The notes below the pieces were generated by a model that worked only from the letters and a program-made list of their open reading frames with translations, made no database searches and was not told the DNA's origin. The translations under genes and the position numbers were made by a program. DNA of 64,000 bases from contig JANBPK010001037.1 of NCBI GenBank assembly GCA_027579435.1, positions 62,001 to 126,000 of the forward strand, written 5' to 3'. Numbering within the stretch: position 1 is the stretch's first letter; every line of letters starts with the position of its first letter. Positions 45,924 through 58,178 of this stretch are shown one piece after another. The stretch comes from Candolleomyces eurysporus (Eukaryota; Basidiomycota; Agaricomycetes; Agaricales; Psathyrellaceae).

Positions 45924-47457
45924 CTATGAGCTATCCGAGGTGTCAGTTGAGGAACCAGTTTCATCGCCGGCGTCCTCGACATCTGAAATGTGGGGTCAAT
46001 AATGCACTTCATGCGTAAAAGGCGTTCTTACCCATGGGATAGTGAGTGTGCATGGGAGGTGGTGGACGGGGGGGGACTTGGTCTCTTCGGTGGTCCAGTG
46101 CCGTGAGCTCTGCCTCGTGGTGCTCCTCTCCCATTGCCAACTCCTCGAGCTGCGAGACTAGGACTTTGAGTGAAAGATGAAGCGGGAGTGGGGGCAGATG
46201 TTCCTTCCGGAGAGGACGATCTAGAGGACGAAGAAGACCTGCCAAGCAACGATGAATCACGGAGCTTTGAAGGGACTCGGGATTGCGACTTGTTCGCTGG
46301 GGAGAAGTTGGGTTGCTGCGATTCGACCATGAGGCTCTCTGCATGTGGGACGAAGTAGTTCACTTACGTTGGATGCCACACCAGAACCATCGGCGTCTGC
46401 TTTTACCCGAGATATCGGGGAGCCTGAACTAGATTAGACCACTGGACAAGAGTTCATGCCAAGGAACCCACCTATTGGTTTACCTTTCGCTTTCTTAGCG
46501 GGGGAGACTTGAGGCGACGGCGCCTGGTATATTCATGAATATGACAAAACTTGGAAGGATTTATGACAGAAGCTCTTACTCGTTTGCGCTTGAGGGTATA
46601 CTCGCTCTCATCTAGAAGGGCATATAAGAAGAATGATTTAGATAATGGGGAATATTAAAGCTTGCCTTTGTGCTTGCCCTTATTCGGCGACTTGTCGTCG
46701 GACATGTATCCTGCTTCCGAGGAGGGAGATACAGACCTTCCGGCTTCTGAAGGTGGCCTGAATACGTTAGGCGTGTCTGCAAGGGAGAAGGGGGTGGATT
46801 CATACTTTGGTTTGGAGTTGGATCTGGGAGGACCACGTCGGGAGTTTGCCAGTCCCATACAAGAGCTTAAGTGAGGTGCGTATCTGTTCGATGAAATCTA
46901 GCATTGCGGGTTAGCTCAGAACGTCAAAATGACAACTAACGAGCAGGCGCACCTGCCGGGTACAATTTATACATTCCAAGATTGGATTTCCATCTGGCTT
47001 TGAGTTGGTGGGTGTATTTGCACCAGTGCCTTTAGGATCCCCATTTGACGAAGGTGTTCCGGACCTTGAAGGGGCGGGAAGGCCTTGGCTCGAGGAAGCC
47101 GAGTTGTTCAACGATGATGGTACGTGAACTTGAGAAGTATTATTGAAATGAAAGGCGCAATGAAACCGAAGAGTGTACCTGCATTGCATCTTTACAACAT
47201 TAGAGAACAAGAGAGACGGCTAAGAACAGACAGAACGCACCTGGTGTTGCAAACCTTACAAACAACGCTGCCCCGGGCTACCTCGTGGTGAGACTGAAGA
47301 GTGGCGTCCAAAACCAGCTCGTCTAGAATGGAAGAGAGGATGAGAGATGTCTATAGTTGGGATGTTCAGGGCAAGGCACATGAGCTGTCTGAGTTGGACA
47401 AGACAGGGAGCAACAGACCAGGGACGACAAAGTCTCTTCGCGGTCTGACCTGGGCAT
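45924..47457 (-). CDS. SGF11: SGF11, SAGA deubiquitinase-module subunit (apparent C-terminal frameshift)
   Basis: Zinc-finger subunit anchoring the Ubp8 histone H2B deubiquitinase to SAGA. The proposed start at 47457 (MPRSDREETLSSL) splices to SILDELVLDATLQSHHEVAR and VVCKVCNTR, the conserved N-terminal helix. Later exons yield NPILECINCTRQ joined to ISSNRYAPHLSSCMG, i.e. a C-x2-C...H-x3-C finger as in SGF11. The C-terminal exons are long and Ser/Pro-rich (YMSDDKSPNKGKHKGK, SPQVSPAKKAKGKP). The last exon fits only if the frame changes at the run of eight G at 46068-46075; it then reads PPPPMHTHYPMDVEDAGDE and ends at TAG 45924-45926. Without the change the protein stops shortly after. The zinc finger makes the family secure. 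Confidence 0.8.
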
Positions 47458-48077
47458 CTCGCGGCTTTTGGATGCTGGTCGAAACCAGTGTCAACGAGCA
47501 AATACTATACCTGTGGGAGGGAGGACAACAAGAGTCTAATGAACGAATCACATAAGCAGTCTGAGCGCGGACACGCTGACGTCGACGCGTCGTCTCCGAC
47601 GTGAACTCATTTGCCGGGAATTTAAAATCACAAAATTGCGGATGTACTATTAGGCACTTATTTAGCTCAAAACTCCCTGGCTGGACAGCAATGGAGCCGC
47701 CAAGGAGCCACAGCAACATGCTGAATGGAAAAAATACAGCCACTGCAATTTACGTTCTGTTCCGAAGCTCGTACAGCTTGAAACCTCTGGGGAGAGTCCA
47801 AGAGGCCATTTGAGACGAGTGTACCAATGCTTCGAGTTCTGCAAGACCACCGCGACATCGTCTCGAGGATTGAACCTCGCTCAACGAGTGGGCGCTTGAG
47901 GAGACGAACACGGCGGGACGGGCCGAACTGGCCGGGCGTGTGACAGAGTTGTTACAGTGACGGATAGCAAGCCGGTTGAATACGAGATACGCCGCTTCTG
48001 GTTGGTCGGTTCCTGTCTTTCCTTCCTCCTCCTCCTCCCGTCCTCCCCGTTTTCCTGACCCCCTCTNCCCCCCTTTC
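47458..48077. promoter_or_regulatory. Divergent promoter SGF11 / SRPK
   Basis: About 620 bp. A pyrimidine-rich tract at 48010-48075 (with N at 48067 in a C run) lies directly before the SRPK start codon. No convincing coding exon. Confidence 0.4.
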
Positions 48078-51000
48078 ATGGCCCCGAAGCCTCCTTGCGC
48101 AAAGTACCAATACGTCGTAACCTCCTCAGGCCCCAAGATCCTCCCTGTTGACGAACCCGCGTGCAAGGACGAAGAGAGCCCAGCGGACTACAATGCTGGC
48201 GGCTATCTCCCGGTGAAGGTCAATGATACATTCAAACAAGGGCGCTATCGTGTGGTTCGCAAGCTAGGGTTCGTTTTTTATATCTTTCCCGCGAAGTGCT
48301 ACGGCTCATAGCACGTAATCATGACACCATAGATGGGGGCACTTCTCTACCGTCTGGCTGGTCAAGGATTCGCAGTGAGTTTTCCTTCGGCCCATCCATC
48401 ACAACCTTGCTCAAACTCTTCGTCTTCAAGCACCCGCAACCACTCAGCCCTCAAGGTCGTCAAGTCTGCCGGTCGATATGCCGAGACTGCCCGCGACGAG
48501 ATCAAGCTTCTTTCCAAAGTCGCTGCTGCCTCTCCAGATCATCTTGGCCGGGCTCACATCGTGTCGTTTTTGGACTCTTTCCAGCATCAGGGCCCTGAAT
48601 CGTCCCACATCTGCATCGTTTTCGAGCCCCTGGGTGAAAATCTGCTTGCTCTGATCGAGAGAAACAAGAAGAAGGGCGTCTCCCGAGCACTTGTCAAGAC
48701 GGTGGCGAAACAGATCCTTTTGGGACTCCAGTACCTTCATGATGAGTGTGATCTCGTTCACACCGACATTAAGCCAGAGAACATTTGTAAGTCCGAGTCG
48801 CTCGTCACGTTCATCTTTACTCGACTTCAACGCTAATCCCCGTTTAGTAATATCTATCCCAGATATCGAGGTGCATATCAAGAACGAGTTGTCACAGTCA
48901 CCCACCCCGACGTCCCGACGTGTTGGTGTGCCATTGCCAACCAAGTCGCGAGCTGGTGTGACCATTCCTTACAATCAGCAACGTGCGCGCCGTCAGGTCC
49001 AAATCTTCGATTCCCAGCCCCTGTCAAGTCCAGGGCGCAGTGCTACGAGAAGTGCAATGGGCAATTCCAGCGTCACAATGAGTCGAGCCCCTGATTCTGG
49101 TAGCGGCACCAATAGCCTCTGTAGTAGCTATGTTGCCCCTGCCAGCCTGGCTAAGAACATCAAGAACGGCGCAAGTCTCCCGCCAAACACGAGTTTCGTG
49201 GGAGGCTCAATACCGTCCTCCAGCATTCCCAAGATTCCCAGTTGTCTTTCTTCCTCATTCCCAGTCCCACATCCAATTGCGTCCAAACCTGTGATTGCAC
49301 CAACTCCTGTTGCCCCTCAATCTGATGGCCAGCGGAACTCAGCGCCGTCAACATCCTCGTCATCATCCTCCATATCCTCTGCTGTAGGCTCCACCACTGG
49401 TGGTTCGAGCAGTATTATCAGCACCCCTCCAACTTCGCTTTCCCAGTCAATGACAGGAGCCGTAGCTGGATTCATGAATCCGATGGCACTTGTGGCGGTG
49501 ACTGATGGCACTCAGTTGCTACCCGTACCAAATAAGAAGGTTGAAGGTGATCTCGAGGCTGAATTGAGTGCTGCGCTTTCCAACTCTTGGAAGACCAGCC
49601 CTCCAGCCTCTACTTCCTGGAACGACAAGCTTTCGTCCTCGTTGTCGTCATCCTACAAGTCCAAAGCTAGTCCACTCAAGGGAAGCAAACCAAGATCATC
49701 GAATACTCGGGGGCACAATAGATCTCAATCCGGTGTTGCTACTAACTGGCTCGATCCTGGAACAGCTGCGCCAGCACCTGCAGTCCTTGTCAGCGCAGTT
49801 GTAGGTTCCGACAGTCAAGGAGCGAACATATTGTCGGTCAGTAACGTCAATGTCGTGAACAGCGATAGCACAGTTCTCTCTGGTACTTCTTCAATCTCCG
49901 AGAGCTCGTCAGCGACGGCTACTCTACGACCTTCTCCAACTGGGACACCTTTCGTTTCCCCAGTGAATGGCAAAGCGATACCTCCCGTGAATACTGTCAC
50001 CAAACTTTTGAATGAAGCCATCAACGATTCTCCCAACGATGCGAAATCTGTCCCCCCTATTCCCCCCCCAAGTATCTCTCCTCACGAAAACTGNCCCCCC
50101 TTCGCTCCAATCTTACGACCCCGTCCCCTCTCGCAGACAGTAACGTTTCGCGAAAGTCGCCTCCACAACGCATTTCCCAACTTTCAGCTCACATGCACTC
50201 TCATCAAGTCTCTTCACTAACTTCATGTTCAATCAATCATCCGCGATGTATCCATAATAGTAGTACTCACCAGTCCATTCCCTCTAATTCCCCACTCTCC
50301 ACCGTTTCCCACCCTACGGCCACCTATCCCCCAATTAGTCCGCCTCCTCCACCTTCCAGTCCTGTCACAGAAACTCTTCCTTCATCTTCTTTCCCCTCCG
50401 TGGGGCAAAGGACGACCCCTCTGGATACTGGTCTCTCCCCAGCTCCGCACGAACAATCTCCTATATCCGTCAAGATTGCCGACTTGGGTAATGCCACTCC
50501 ATCGAAGAAGCACTATACCGAGGATATCCAGACACGACAGTATCGTGCACCTGAAGCCATCGTCGGTCGCCGAGATTGGGACACCCGGGCTGATGTATGG
50601 AGTGTCGCATGCGTCGTACGTTACTTTTCTTTCTGGATTCAAATGCAAAGATGCTCATGTGGATGTTAGGTCTTCGAACTGCTGACCGCCGAATACCTAT
50701 TCGACCCTCAAGGCCAGGGCGAACTGTTTACCAAAGACGATGACCATATGGCGCAAATCATCGAACTCCTCGGGGATTTCCCCCTTGAGGTGAAGATGGG
50801 CGGCAAGTACAGTCGTGAGCTGTTTGATCACAACGGTAAGTTGAATCTTTCACGATTGCCGTTAACTGTTCTTGCTCATCCAACCTCTCCCCAATATCAG
50901 GTGCTCTCCGATATATCAGAACACTCAAGCCCTGGCCATTGAAGCGCGTCATGGTCGAGAAATACCTCTACTCGGAAGAAGACGCCGGTGTTCTCTGTGC

Positions 51001-51112
51001 TTTCTTGGAACCCATGCTGGCTGTCGATTTCCGTGATAGGGTTTACGCTCGCGACATGGTCGATCACCCTTGGCTGGCTATCAGTGATGAGGAAGAGCCC
51101 TTCGAGTGGTAG
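48078..51112 (+). CDS. SR-protein kinase (SRPK/Sky1-like) with very long spacer
   Basis: Phosphorylates Arg-Ser-rich splicing and mRNA-export factors. The N-terminal half-kinase contains FKQGRYRVVRKLG joined by splicing to WGHFSTVWLVKDS, then ALKVVKSAGRYAETARDEIK and the SRPK-specific loop DLVHTDIKPEN. Next comes a spacer of about 550 residues, Ser/Pro/Thr-rich (48900-50450). The second half starts ISVKIADLGNATP (DLG replaces DFG, normal for SRPK), then DIQTRQYRAPEAIVG, ADVWSVACVVFEL and the end DMVDHPWLAISDEEEPFEW, TAG 51110-51112. A frame change coincides with N at 50094 inside a C run, so the assembly, not the gene, is probably broken there. Introns split both halves. Confidence 0.9.
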
Positions 51113-52370
51113 GCTCCCCCATTTCGTATCCCCTGTAATACACCCTCGTTTCTTGCCCCGTTGTCGTTTCTTTTTGTTCCTTCTCACTTTGGGCTTGCTA
51201 ATTTTGTTGAGGGTTTCTTGTTGTCCCGCAAGTTTACCTACCCTGGGATTTTCTTCTATGTTTTACTTGCCCTTTTCCTTGCAACCGGTTGAGCTATAGA
51301 CATATAGATCTTTCTCTCCTTTCTCCCTCTATAATCCATGGGACTATTTTATTAACTTTTTGTTCCTGTTTCTTACTTCTATGATTATCTACTGGTTTGC
51401 TTCTGGAATTGACTGTACATATCGTCGGTAGTACTTATTCCCCCTTTCCCTTCTCCCTTGGTCCTCTCACCTAATTCCTCTCGGATTCTCTCTTTTCCTG
51501 GTTCTTAACTACGTATGTCTGTTCCCCTCCTGTGTTTGCTCTGGCTGTGTCTGTCTCGATAATAATTTACGCCATACCCTGTAGAAATGCGCGCTTCATG
51601 TAGACGATGAGAAATGATGCAATATGAGATGGAAACTGGATAATACAAGTCTTCATGGAGGAAACATCGAAGATGGCTGCATTTATGGAGAGGTACAGGC
51701 TATTCGACCTCTTTTTGCGGTCGATGTTTTCTGATCGCAGGCAAAGTACCATGTTGTCTAGGACTGGCAACAGATTGGCGACGGAGAGGCAGCCGTGTTC
51801 CTCTGTGTTCAGATCAAGAACCTGGGTAAGAGCCTTCGAGGAAGTCACTAGAAGGATTTCGTCCAAAGGCTCCATTTGCAGAGATATAAGATCACAGTGG
51901 ATGTCATTGACAGGGAGAGTACATTGAACAAGTTAACACGAGCGTTATTTGTACACCTGAATAGAAAGGATCAGCATGTTACCAGACGAAGGCCGAATAG
52001 AGGATTCTCAGAAGGTCATTCATGTCAATGAATCGTCTGTACAAGTACAGAGACACAGTTCGACTAAGAGGTGCCAATGGGTCGTAATAACAACACTCTT
52101 CATTGAGAAGGTAGAAAGAACTGCTGCTCACCTTGTACGTCGCACCGACATGTTCCTTTCCAAGCCGCGGAACGCGAAAATTTTATACATCCGCTAGGAT
52201 CATGTGACGATTTCGGCATCGGCATCTAGCGAGAGAACTGTGCAGCTGATCAAGCCACCGACTTCTCATTTCGGGCAATACTATCGGCACGTTCTCCAGC
52301 AAAGGTGATTATCTCGACGACGAGCCCTCCACGAACGTCTTAGTGACCTCCTCTATTCCAGCTCCTCAAA
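51113..52370. other. Intergenic region with one doubtful minus-strand ORF
   Basis: The first 450 bp are T-rich and likely the SRPK 3' untranslated region. On the minus strand 51567-51875 (longer if upstream sense codons to about 51922 are included) encodes about 102-118 residues, including LLVTSSKALTQVLDLNTEEH. Another minus-strand stretch near 52010-52110 reads RTVSLYLYRRFIDMNDLLRI. They might be exons of a small gene read divergently from uS3, but I could not join them in phase and recognise no family. 52200-52370 is the uS3 promoter. Confidence 0.3.
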
Positions 52371-53307
52371 ATGGCCAGCCAAATTAGCAAGAAGCGAAAG
52401 TTTGTCGCCGATGGTGTCTTCCGTGCCGAACTCAACGAGTTCTTCATGCGCGAACTGGCCGAGGAAGGCTACTCTGGTTGCGATGTCCGAGTGACCCACG
52501 CTCGCACTGAGGTACATTGAAGTCTGTCCCCAGTCCAAGATCCCGTGTTAAAGCGCAGATTAGATCATCATCAGGGCCACCCACACCCAGGAGGTCCTCG
52601 GTGAGAAGGGCCGTCGCATTCGCGAACTTACCGCCCTCGTCCAAAAACGATTCAAATTCCCCGAAAACTCCCTCGAGCTCTACGCTGAAAAGGTTCAATA
52701 CCGTGGTCTTTCTGCTATCGCACAGTGCGAGAGCTTGCGATACAAGTTGCTTGGTGGTCTTGCTGTTCGTCGGTGAGTATTTAGCGTTGGCCTTATCTCG
52801 GTACCGAAGCTGATAGTTGAATCATAGTGCTTGCTATGGTGTCCTCCGTTTCGTTATGGAGTCTGGCGCCAAGGGTTGCGAAGTCGTTGTCTCTGGCAAG
52901 CTCCGTGCTGCTCGTGCCAAGTCGATGAAGTTCACCGATGGCTTCATGATCCACTCCGGTCAACCCGCCCGCGACTTCGTCGACTACGCTGTTCGTCACG
53001 TCCTTCTCCGTCAGGGTGTGCTCGGTATCAAGGTCAAGATGTAAGAATCATTCATCCATTTTTTGGTGCCTTTATTGATCGCTCTGCAGCATGAAGGGAT
53101 TCGACCCATCTGGTGCAACTGGCCCCACCAAGCCCCTCCCCGATTCCGTTGCCATCACCGACCCCCTCCCAGACAAAATCGTCACCGAGCCTCTTTCCGA
53201 ACAAAGGGAACCTGCTGTCGTTCCTCCTGCTGNCCCCCGTTGGCGAGGAGTACGCTCCCCAAGACCAGGGTTACCAGCAGCAACCCGAGTCAGCCGAAGC
53301 GTTCTAA
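52371..53307 (+). CDS. RPS3: Ribosomal protein uS3 (RPS3)
   Basis: Small-subunit protein at the mRNA entry channel, also involved in ubiquitin signalling on stalled ribosomes. Start [17 protein letters not shown] at 52371. The KH domain spans [20 protein letters not shown] and [19 protein letters not shown]. The C-terminal domain includes [19 protein letters not shown] and [15 protein letters not shown]. Introns at about 52512-52563, 52774-52827 and 53041-53089 are of usual size. The tail is acidic and Gln-rich and ends TAA 53305-53307. N at 53233 in a C run obscures one codon. Length of about 255 residues is normal for fungi. Confidence 0.96.
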
Positions 53308-53406
53308 ACTTTTCCTCTGTATTTCTTATGCTACGACGTTGATGTTCTCAATGACACGATCATTGCCCGCAGAAATCCGTGGATTGTGCAAATGTTATGG
53401 TATACA

Positions 53407-56400
53407 TCACAAGTGTGCTGTAATGCTATTCCCTGCTTGTCCGTCCTTGGGGAATTGCAAAGTCAGTGTCTTGGTTCGGTTTCCTGTCCAAAATGCAGGG
53501 AGTTGGCCCGCACCAAACGCGAACGTGAGACTGGCACTATTGCGACTCTGGGATGGGTCTGAAGCAATTATTGTGCCATCATTCAGAGACACTGTCATTG
53601 CACAGGCAACATTGGATGAAATCGTTAATGGTGCCATGGTTGGGGAAGTTTGGACGGTGACCGAACTATCCTGCTTCCACAGAACCAGCATCACCCGGTC
53701 TTGTTGGCGGTCGTAGATAGTTGAAGCATTCGCGCTGTTTGCGAACGTCTGCACCGGTGTTTGACTAGCTCTTTGCACGAATTCCTCGTACGCGATGCCA
53801 GGCCAGATTGAATATTCCACTGGTGACGAAATATTCTTGTGTTCTAGCCAGGCTGTCCACAGGTCGACTTCTACTGGCGATTGCGTCGAGGTACCGATTG
53901 TCGACCAGTCCCCTGCCTGGATTCCTGACTTCAGGCTAAGGGCGACGGATTTGTTGAGGAAGGAGTAACCGACATTCGCATGCCAGATCGACTTTGGATT
54001 GGTGAATGTCGCTGATCCGCTGTTGCTGGCTGGGACACCGTCAACCAATGTTCTACCTGACCGGCGTTTCTGGTCGAGGACGGAGTATACTGGCGCCTTG
54101 GATTTGGAGGCGAGGATGTTGACCATGACATGCTGAACGCCTGACTCGAGGAAAAACCAGGCTTTCTGCCACTGCAGCGCACCTGTGGATGGGTTGGTAT
54201 AGCGCATGGCTGCGATACCGGATTTCCCATCGGATAGACCCCCGACGAAGGTTTCGACCCCGCTGAAGGAGACTCCACTGCAGTTGAGTGGTGTGTTCTT
54301 GTAGTCGGTGGTTATGCCAGGAATGAGGTCCCAGTCCCATGCGGCTGATATGTCCTCGTATTCATCTCCTTGCAAGTAGGTATAAAGAGTACCGTCGGAA
54401 AGGTGGAAACCGAGGGGCTAATGATCGTTCACAATGAATTCCGAGACCTAAATGAATGCTGAAGTTGGCTCACATTTTGTGCATTGACGCACTCTGTGTT
54501 AGATGTACGTTTCGAGTACATTTTCAACGTCGAGACATATTTCGGTCCTCGGTGCACCTGGCTGAAATCAGTACGCTTGACTTTTCCAGCGAGAATAGCA
54601 CCGCTAACCATATAGTCATTGGTGTAGAAGAACTTGTTTCCGATCAGATTTCCTGAATTGGCGGAGGTGGAATTGGGAAGCAGGTCCGTCGCGAACCGAG
54701 TTAGGATATCGGATGCCCATAAACGGCCAAGTTCCAAAACCGTCGTCAAATTCATCTGGATGCTTCCGCTGGCTCTGATAATGGAAGATTAGGCGAGTGA
54801 GAGATTACGAGAGGCAGGGCTCTCACTGATTATCCACTACGGGAAAGGTGATCATCCTGCCAATGGTTGACTTGAGAACTGTCAGTGTGCGTCTATTGCC
54901 CATGGAAATTGAGAATACGCACAATGTCGAAGTGTAGAACCTGTGTAAGCGAGTTGGCGTAGATCATCCACTTGTTACCGTCGAACAAGGTCTCAAGCGC
55001 ATGACGGGAATCTGATCCTGCTGCAAATTGGGTCCCTGCGGACGCTATCTCCAAATCCAAAACGGCGTTGGAGCTTTCAAAAGATTGAGAAGGTCATGCG
55101 GAATTCACAATCGCGAATGTATTTTTCACTCACTAGTCTTTCCCTGATCAAAAAAATGAAGACCATTAGCCCTTTCAACATGGCGCAAAACGTCTCTTCT
55201 CACCGTAATTTCCGTTGTAAAGGACCCCGCCGTGCTGACCTGTGAACGATTGGTTAATCAATACTTCTTCAGTTCCTGCTTTGATACCGAGTCGCCAGTC
55301 ACTTACCAAAGGAACCATCTGCCCGTATCCCATCTGCTTTGATATCATTTCTGATTGTGAGCTCGTTGTGGATCCGGCGGTATGCGTCAGCCAGCATGGT
55401 GGCATTGTTGGCGAGTAAAGCCCCATCTGTGCTGATTTTGCCTACATCGAGCGTGTTGGCTCCCGTCAGGTACGCGACACCGTTGATATTGGTATCTAAC
55501 AACGCGTAAGTGCGCGCCGTAATTCTGGTGCAGTAGCTCGCTTCGGTGGCGGTGAGGGTGGCATTGAGCAGAAGGCACGATTGGCCGACGAGCTCTGGTA
55601 TAAGGATAATCTAGAGAATAACCATAATCTGAATCAACGCTACGGTACGGTCCGAGGGAAGATGAACGTACGTTTGAGAACCAGTTTGTATTCCTTGAGT
55701 TGAAGTGGCGCGGTGAGTGAATACATTCAAACTTAAAACACCTAATATCCTTAGCTCACCACAGGGTATTTCCGGGGTTCTCACAAGGGCAGGCGGAGGT
55801 GCCACCACGATCGAGGCAAGCGGTATTGTTCCCCATATCCCGCGAGAACCAATAAGCCATAGCGCGGCTTGTCGCACTTCTGAGCTGGGTATTGTTAACC
55901 CATTGGGCAGCGTTGGGCCTATTAACGCCTCCACGCCACGCACCAGCCATGACCACTGCAAAGTAGATGATCGTCAGGCATGGCTATTTTTGGAAATGAA
56001 GCGCTCAAAAGACGCACAAATGCGCTGCCAGTGCGTCTGAGCCGGCCAATTAGCGCGGCGAGCTTCACACCCGGTGGTATAGTTAACCTGAGAGTCAGGC
56101 CATTTGCCATTCCCGTCAAGGTCCCTCAGCCTACGCGAGAAACGATGTTAGGCAGTCACCTCGAACTGTATGGTTCTAGAATGCGTACCAAGCAGCAATA
56201 TTTGATATGGTGCCGAGTTCACCGACAATAGAGGATACCCTCCTCTCGTAAATGATTGTGATGTCCCGTGAGTCGTTTGTCGGGGCGCGATTGAGAAGGC
56301 CAAGGGGCCTCCTATGAAACTTCGAGCGGGTTGAATGAGTGGATGACAAGTGAGAGTGGGGGATATTTGTCTCGGCTGACACGAAATGCGGCGAGCCAGA

Positions 56401-56496
56401 GGGCGACCCCAAACCGCTTGGTGTAAAAGGGAATACGCTGAGCGTCGCGAGAAATAAAAAGAAAAGGAGCGTGGTGGGGGTGCGATAGAAACCCAT
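53407..56496 (-). CDS. Secreted polysaccharide lyase family 8 (hyaluronate/chondroitin/xanthan lyase type)
   Basis: Cleaves acidic polysaccharides by beta-elimination; the true substrate in this fungus is unknown. The start at 56496 gives a signal peptide (FYRTPTTLLFFLFLATLSVF). Many small exons encode the alpha/alpha toroid with conserved pieces such as NWWDWEIG-like text near 55760-55800 (only partly readable). The catalytic stretch GIRADGSFGQHGGVLYNGNY (55190-55330) has His and Tyr nine residues apart, matching the His/Tyr pair of hyaluronate lyase. The last large exon (53407-54375) is the beta-sandwich: AWDWDLIPGITTDY, then FVGGLSDGKSGIAAMRY and QKAWFFLESGVQHVMVNILA. Family placement is firm from the active site and the C-terminal domain; exon borders in the middle are approximate. 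Confidence 0.85.
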
Positions 56497-57067
56497 GGTG
56501 ATAAGACTTCGCTCTGCAAACCCGAGTCTCTTATTAGGCCAAGGGGGTTCGCTTTGGGGTGAACTTCTTTAGCGCGTGAGACTCGAGAGGCGCATACATG
56601 GTCACAGTCCGGGGAAAGGTCGAAGAATTCCTTTCTTGACTGACCCCAATGGGATTTGAATGACTTCGGCCAGGGGCTGACTTGTGAGAATCGTTGCAGC
56701 CTGGTAGTCCATCTGGTGGGGTATCAAGCTTCCGAAGAATCAATCAAAGACAGCCTCTTTGAAGACGTGAAGCTAGTTTAACTTTGCAACTAATGCAGAG
56801 ATATTAACATTCGCTGTTCGGCCCTCATATGACATCTCGCCTCGTTTATCGACAAGCTGAGCTTATCCATATCGAATCTATGAAGCAACTCAAAACGACG
56901 GAACGAACATAAAAGGGTAAGTACCGTTACGCCTAAATCCGACTTTATGCCGGCGTTGCCACTTCTCGGGAGTTTCAATAACATTGCCAGAAAGACTTCG
57001 TATAGAAAACAATATTAGTGGTGATTAATCTAAAGTGACCACACGCTCCACAAGCTTCAGATGTATT
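56497..57067. other. Intergenic, upstream of the PL8 gene
   Basis: About 570 bp between the PL8 start and the stop of the SUR7-like gene, both on the minus strand. Small minus-strand frames here lack coding character. It holds the PL8 promoter; I see no clear TATA box. Confidence 0.4.
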
Positions 57068-57996
57068 CTAAGCCGCGGTTTTGACATTCAACTTCGTCAA
57101 GGAAATAACGATAGGAACGGCCAAGAATGAGTGCGCAACCCATCCCACTGCATCACATCAGTTGATGGGACCTCATATAAGGGAGAAGACTTACTTGTGA
57201 AGGCGTTACCGATCTCCGCAATCAGCATGGGACGTTGAGCGTCCTGTGCCAGGATCATAGCGTTGAAATCACGGATGGACTTGCTAAACCAGATGTGGAG
57301 GATCAACAAATTCGTCAAACCTGAACCCAATATTAGTCCTGCATCTGAAAACGGGTTAACAATTCCCATCCTTACCGATCATGAAGCTNAAAAAAGCCAA
57401 GCAATGCGGAAGACCTTTGGACTGCTGGTTGCGAAAAGACTGCCCCAAACTTTCCGGGGATCTTCTCTCGAAATGTGATAAAAGTGAAGCTGAAGAGAAA
57501 CATGACCGAGAAGGCCAGGGCAATGGAAATAAATGCGGGTACAGCCATTGATGGAGCGGTGAGGAGCAGTCCAGGGGCATTCTTTGGAAGGACGGTGAGA
57601 TCTACAATTCATAAGATGAGATGAACAACGAAAAAGACAAGAATTAGGCATATGTACCGTATGGAGAGGACAGACTAGGCGAGGTGCAATTGAGCGGCGC
57701 AGCATTGTTAGGGCGAGCACATGATCCTAGCATAGACTCGGATGAGTGTACTGCGCGCCAATAAAGTCCCCAAGATAGAGCTCACCCAAAATTCCGAGGA
57801 AAACACTAGGACCATCAATTACTTGACTTGGCCCAGGCTGCGACAGTACAGTCGAAGGGGTGACGGCTAGGAGTGCTACTTGACCCGGCAAAGCGATTGT
57901 CGGAGCCAGGAAGGCCAACAAGGAAAGGATCGTCGCAGTGAGGGCTAGCGCAGGGGCAAGATAGAGAGTAATTGTTCTCGCGAGTCCGGCCACCAT
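57068..57996 (-). CDS. SUR7/PalI-like four-TM membrane protein
   Basis: Probable plasma-membrane protein of the SUR7/RIM9 fold, involved in cortical domains or ambient-pH sensing; subfamily is not decided. The start at 57996 gives a first TM that doubles as signal anchor (YLAPALALTATILSLLAFLA). An extracellular region with two cysteines follows in a short exon (SCARSNNAAPLNCTSPSLSS-like, 57660-57725). TM2 is SMAVPAFISIALAFSVMFLF. TM3 is near GLTNLLILHIWF, and the last exon reads GWVAHSFLAVPIVISLTKLN before TAG 57068-57070. Splice of the last intron makes FTMGWVAHSF. N at 57389 falls beside an A run within an exon and may hide an indel. About 230 residues, the usual size. Confidence 0.62.
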
Positions 57997-58171
57997 AATG
58001 AATACGAATCGTTAAGTTGCGTTAAGCGTGGAGAGAGAGCGTGCAAGTGAGTTGGTCGTTGAGAAGAATAGAAGAGCACGACTGGCGGCCCAAGAAATGC
58101 AAGAAATGGAATAGAAAGAAAGGAAAAAGACGCAATCAAGCGATGAAGACTCATGATGGCAAATAGCACGG

Positions 58172-58178
58172 TTATATA
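58172..58178 (-). promoter_or_regulatory. TATA-like box upstream of the SUR7-like gene
   Basis: The minus strand reads catatataac, about 175 bp upstream of the start at 57996. The region 57997-58555 is the divergent promoter shared with MPP10. Confidence 0.35.
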
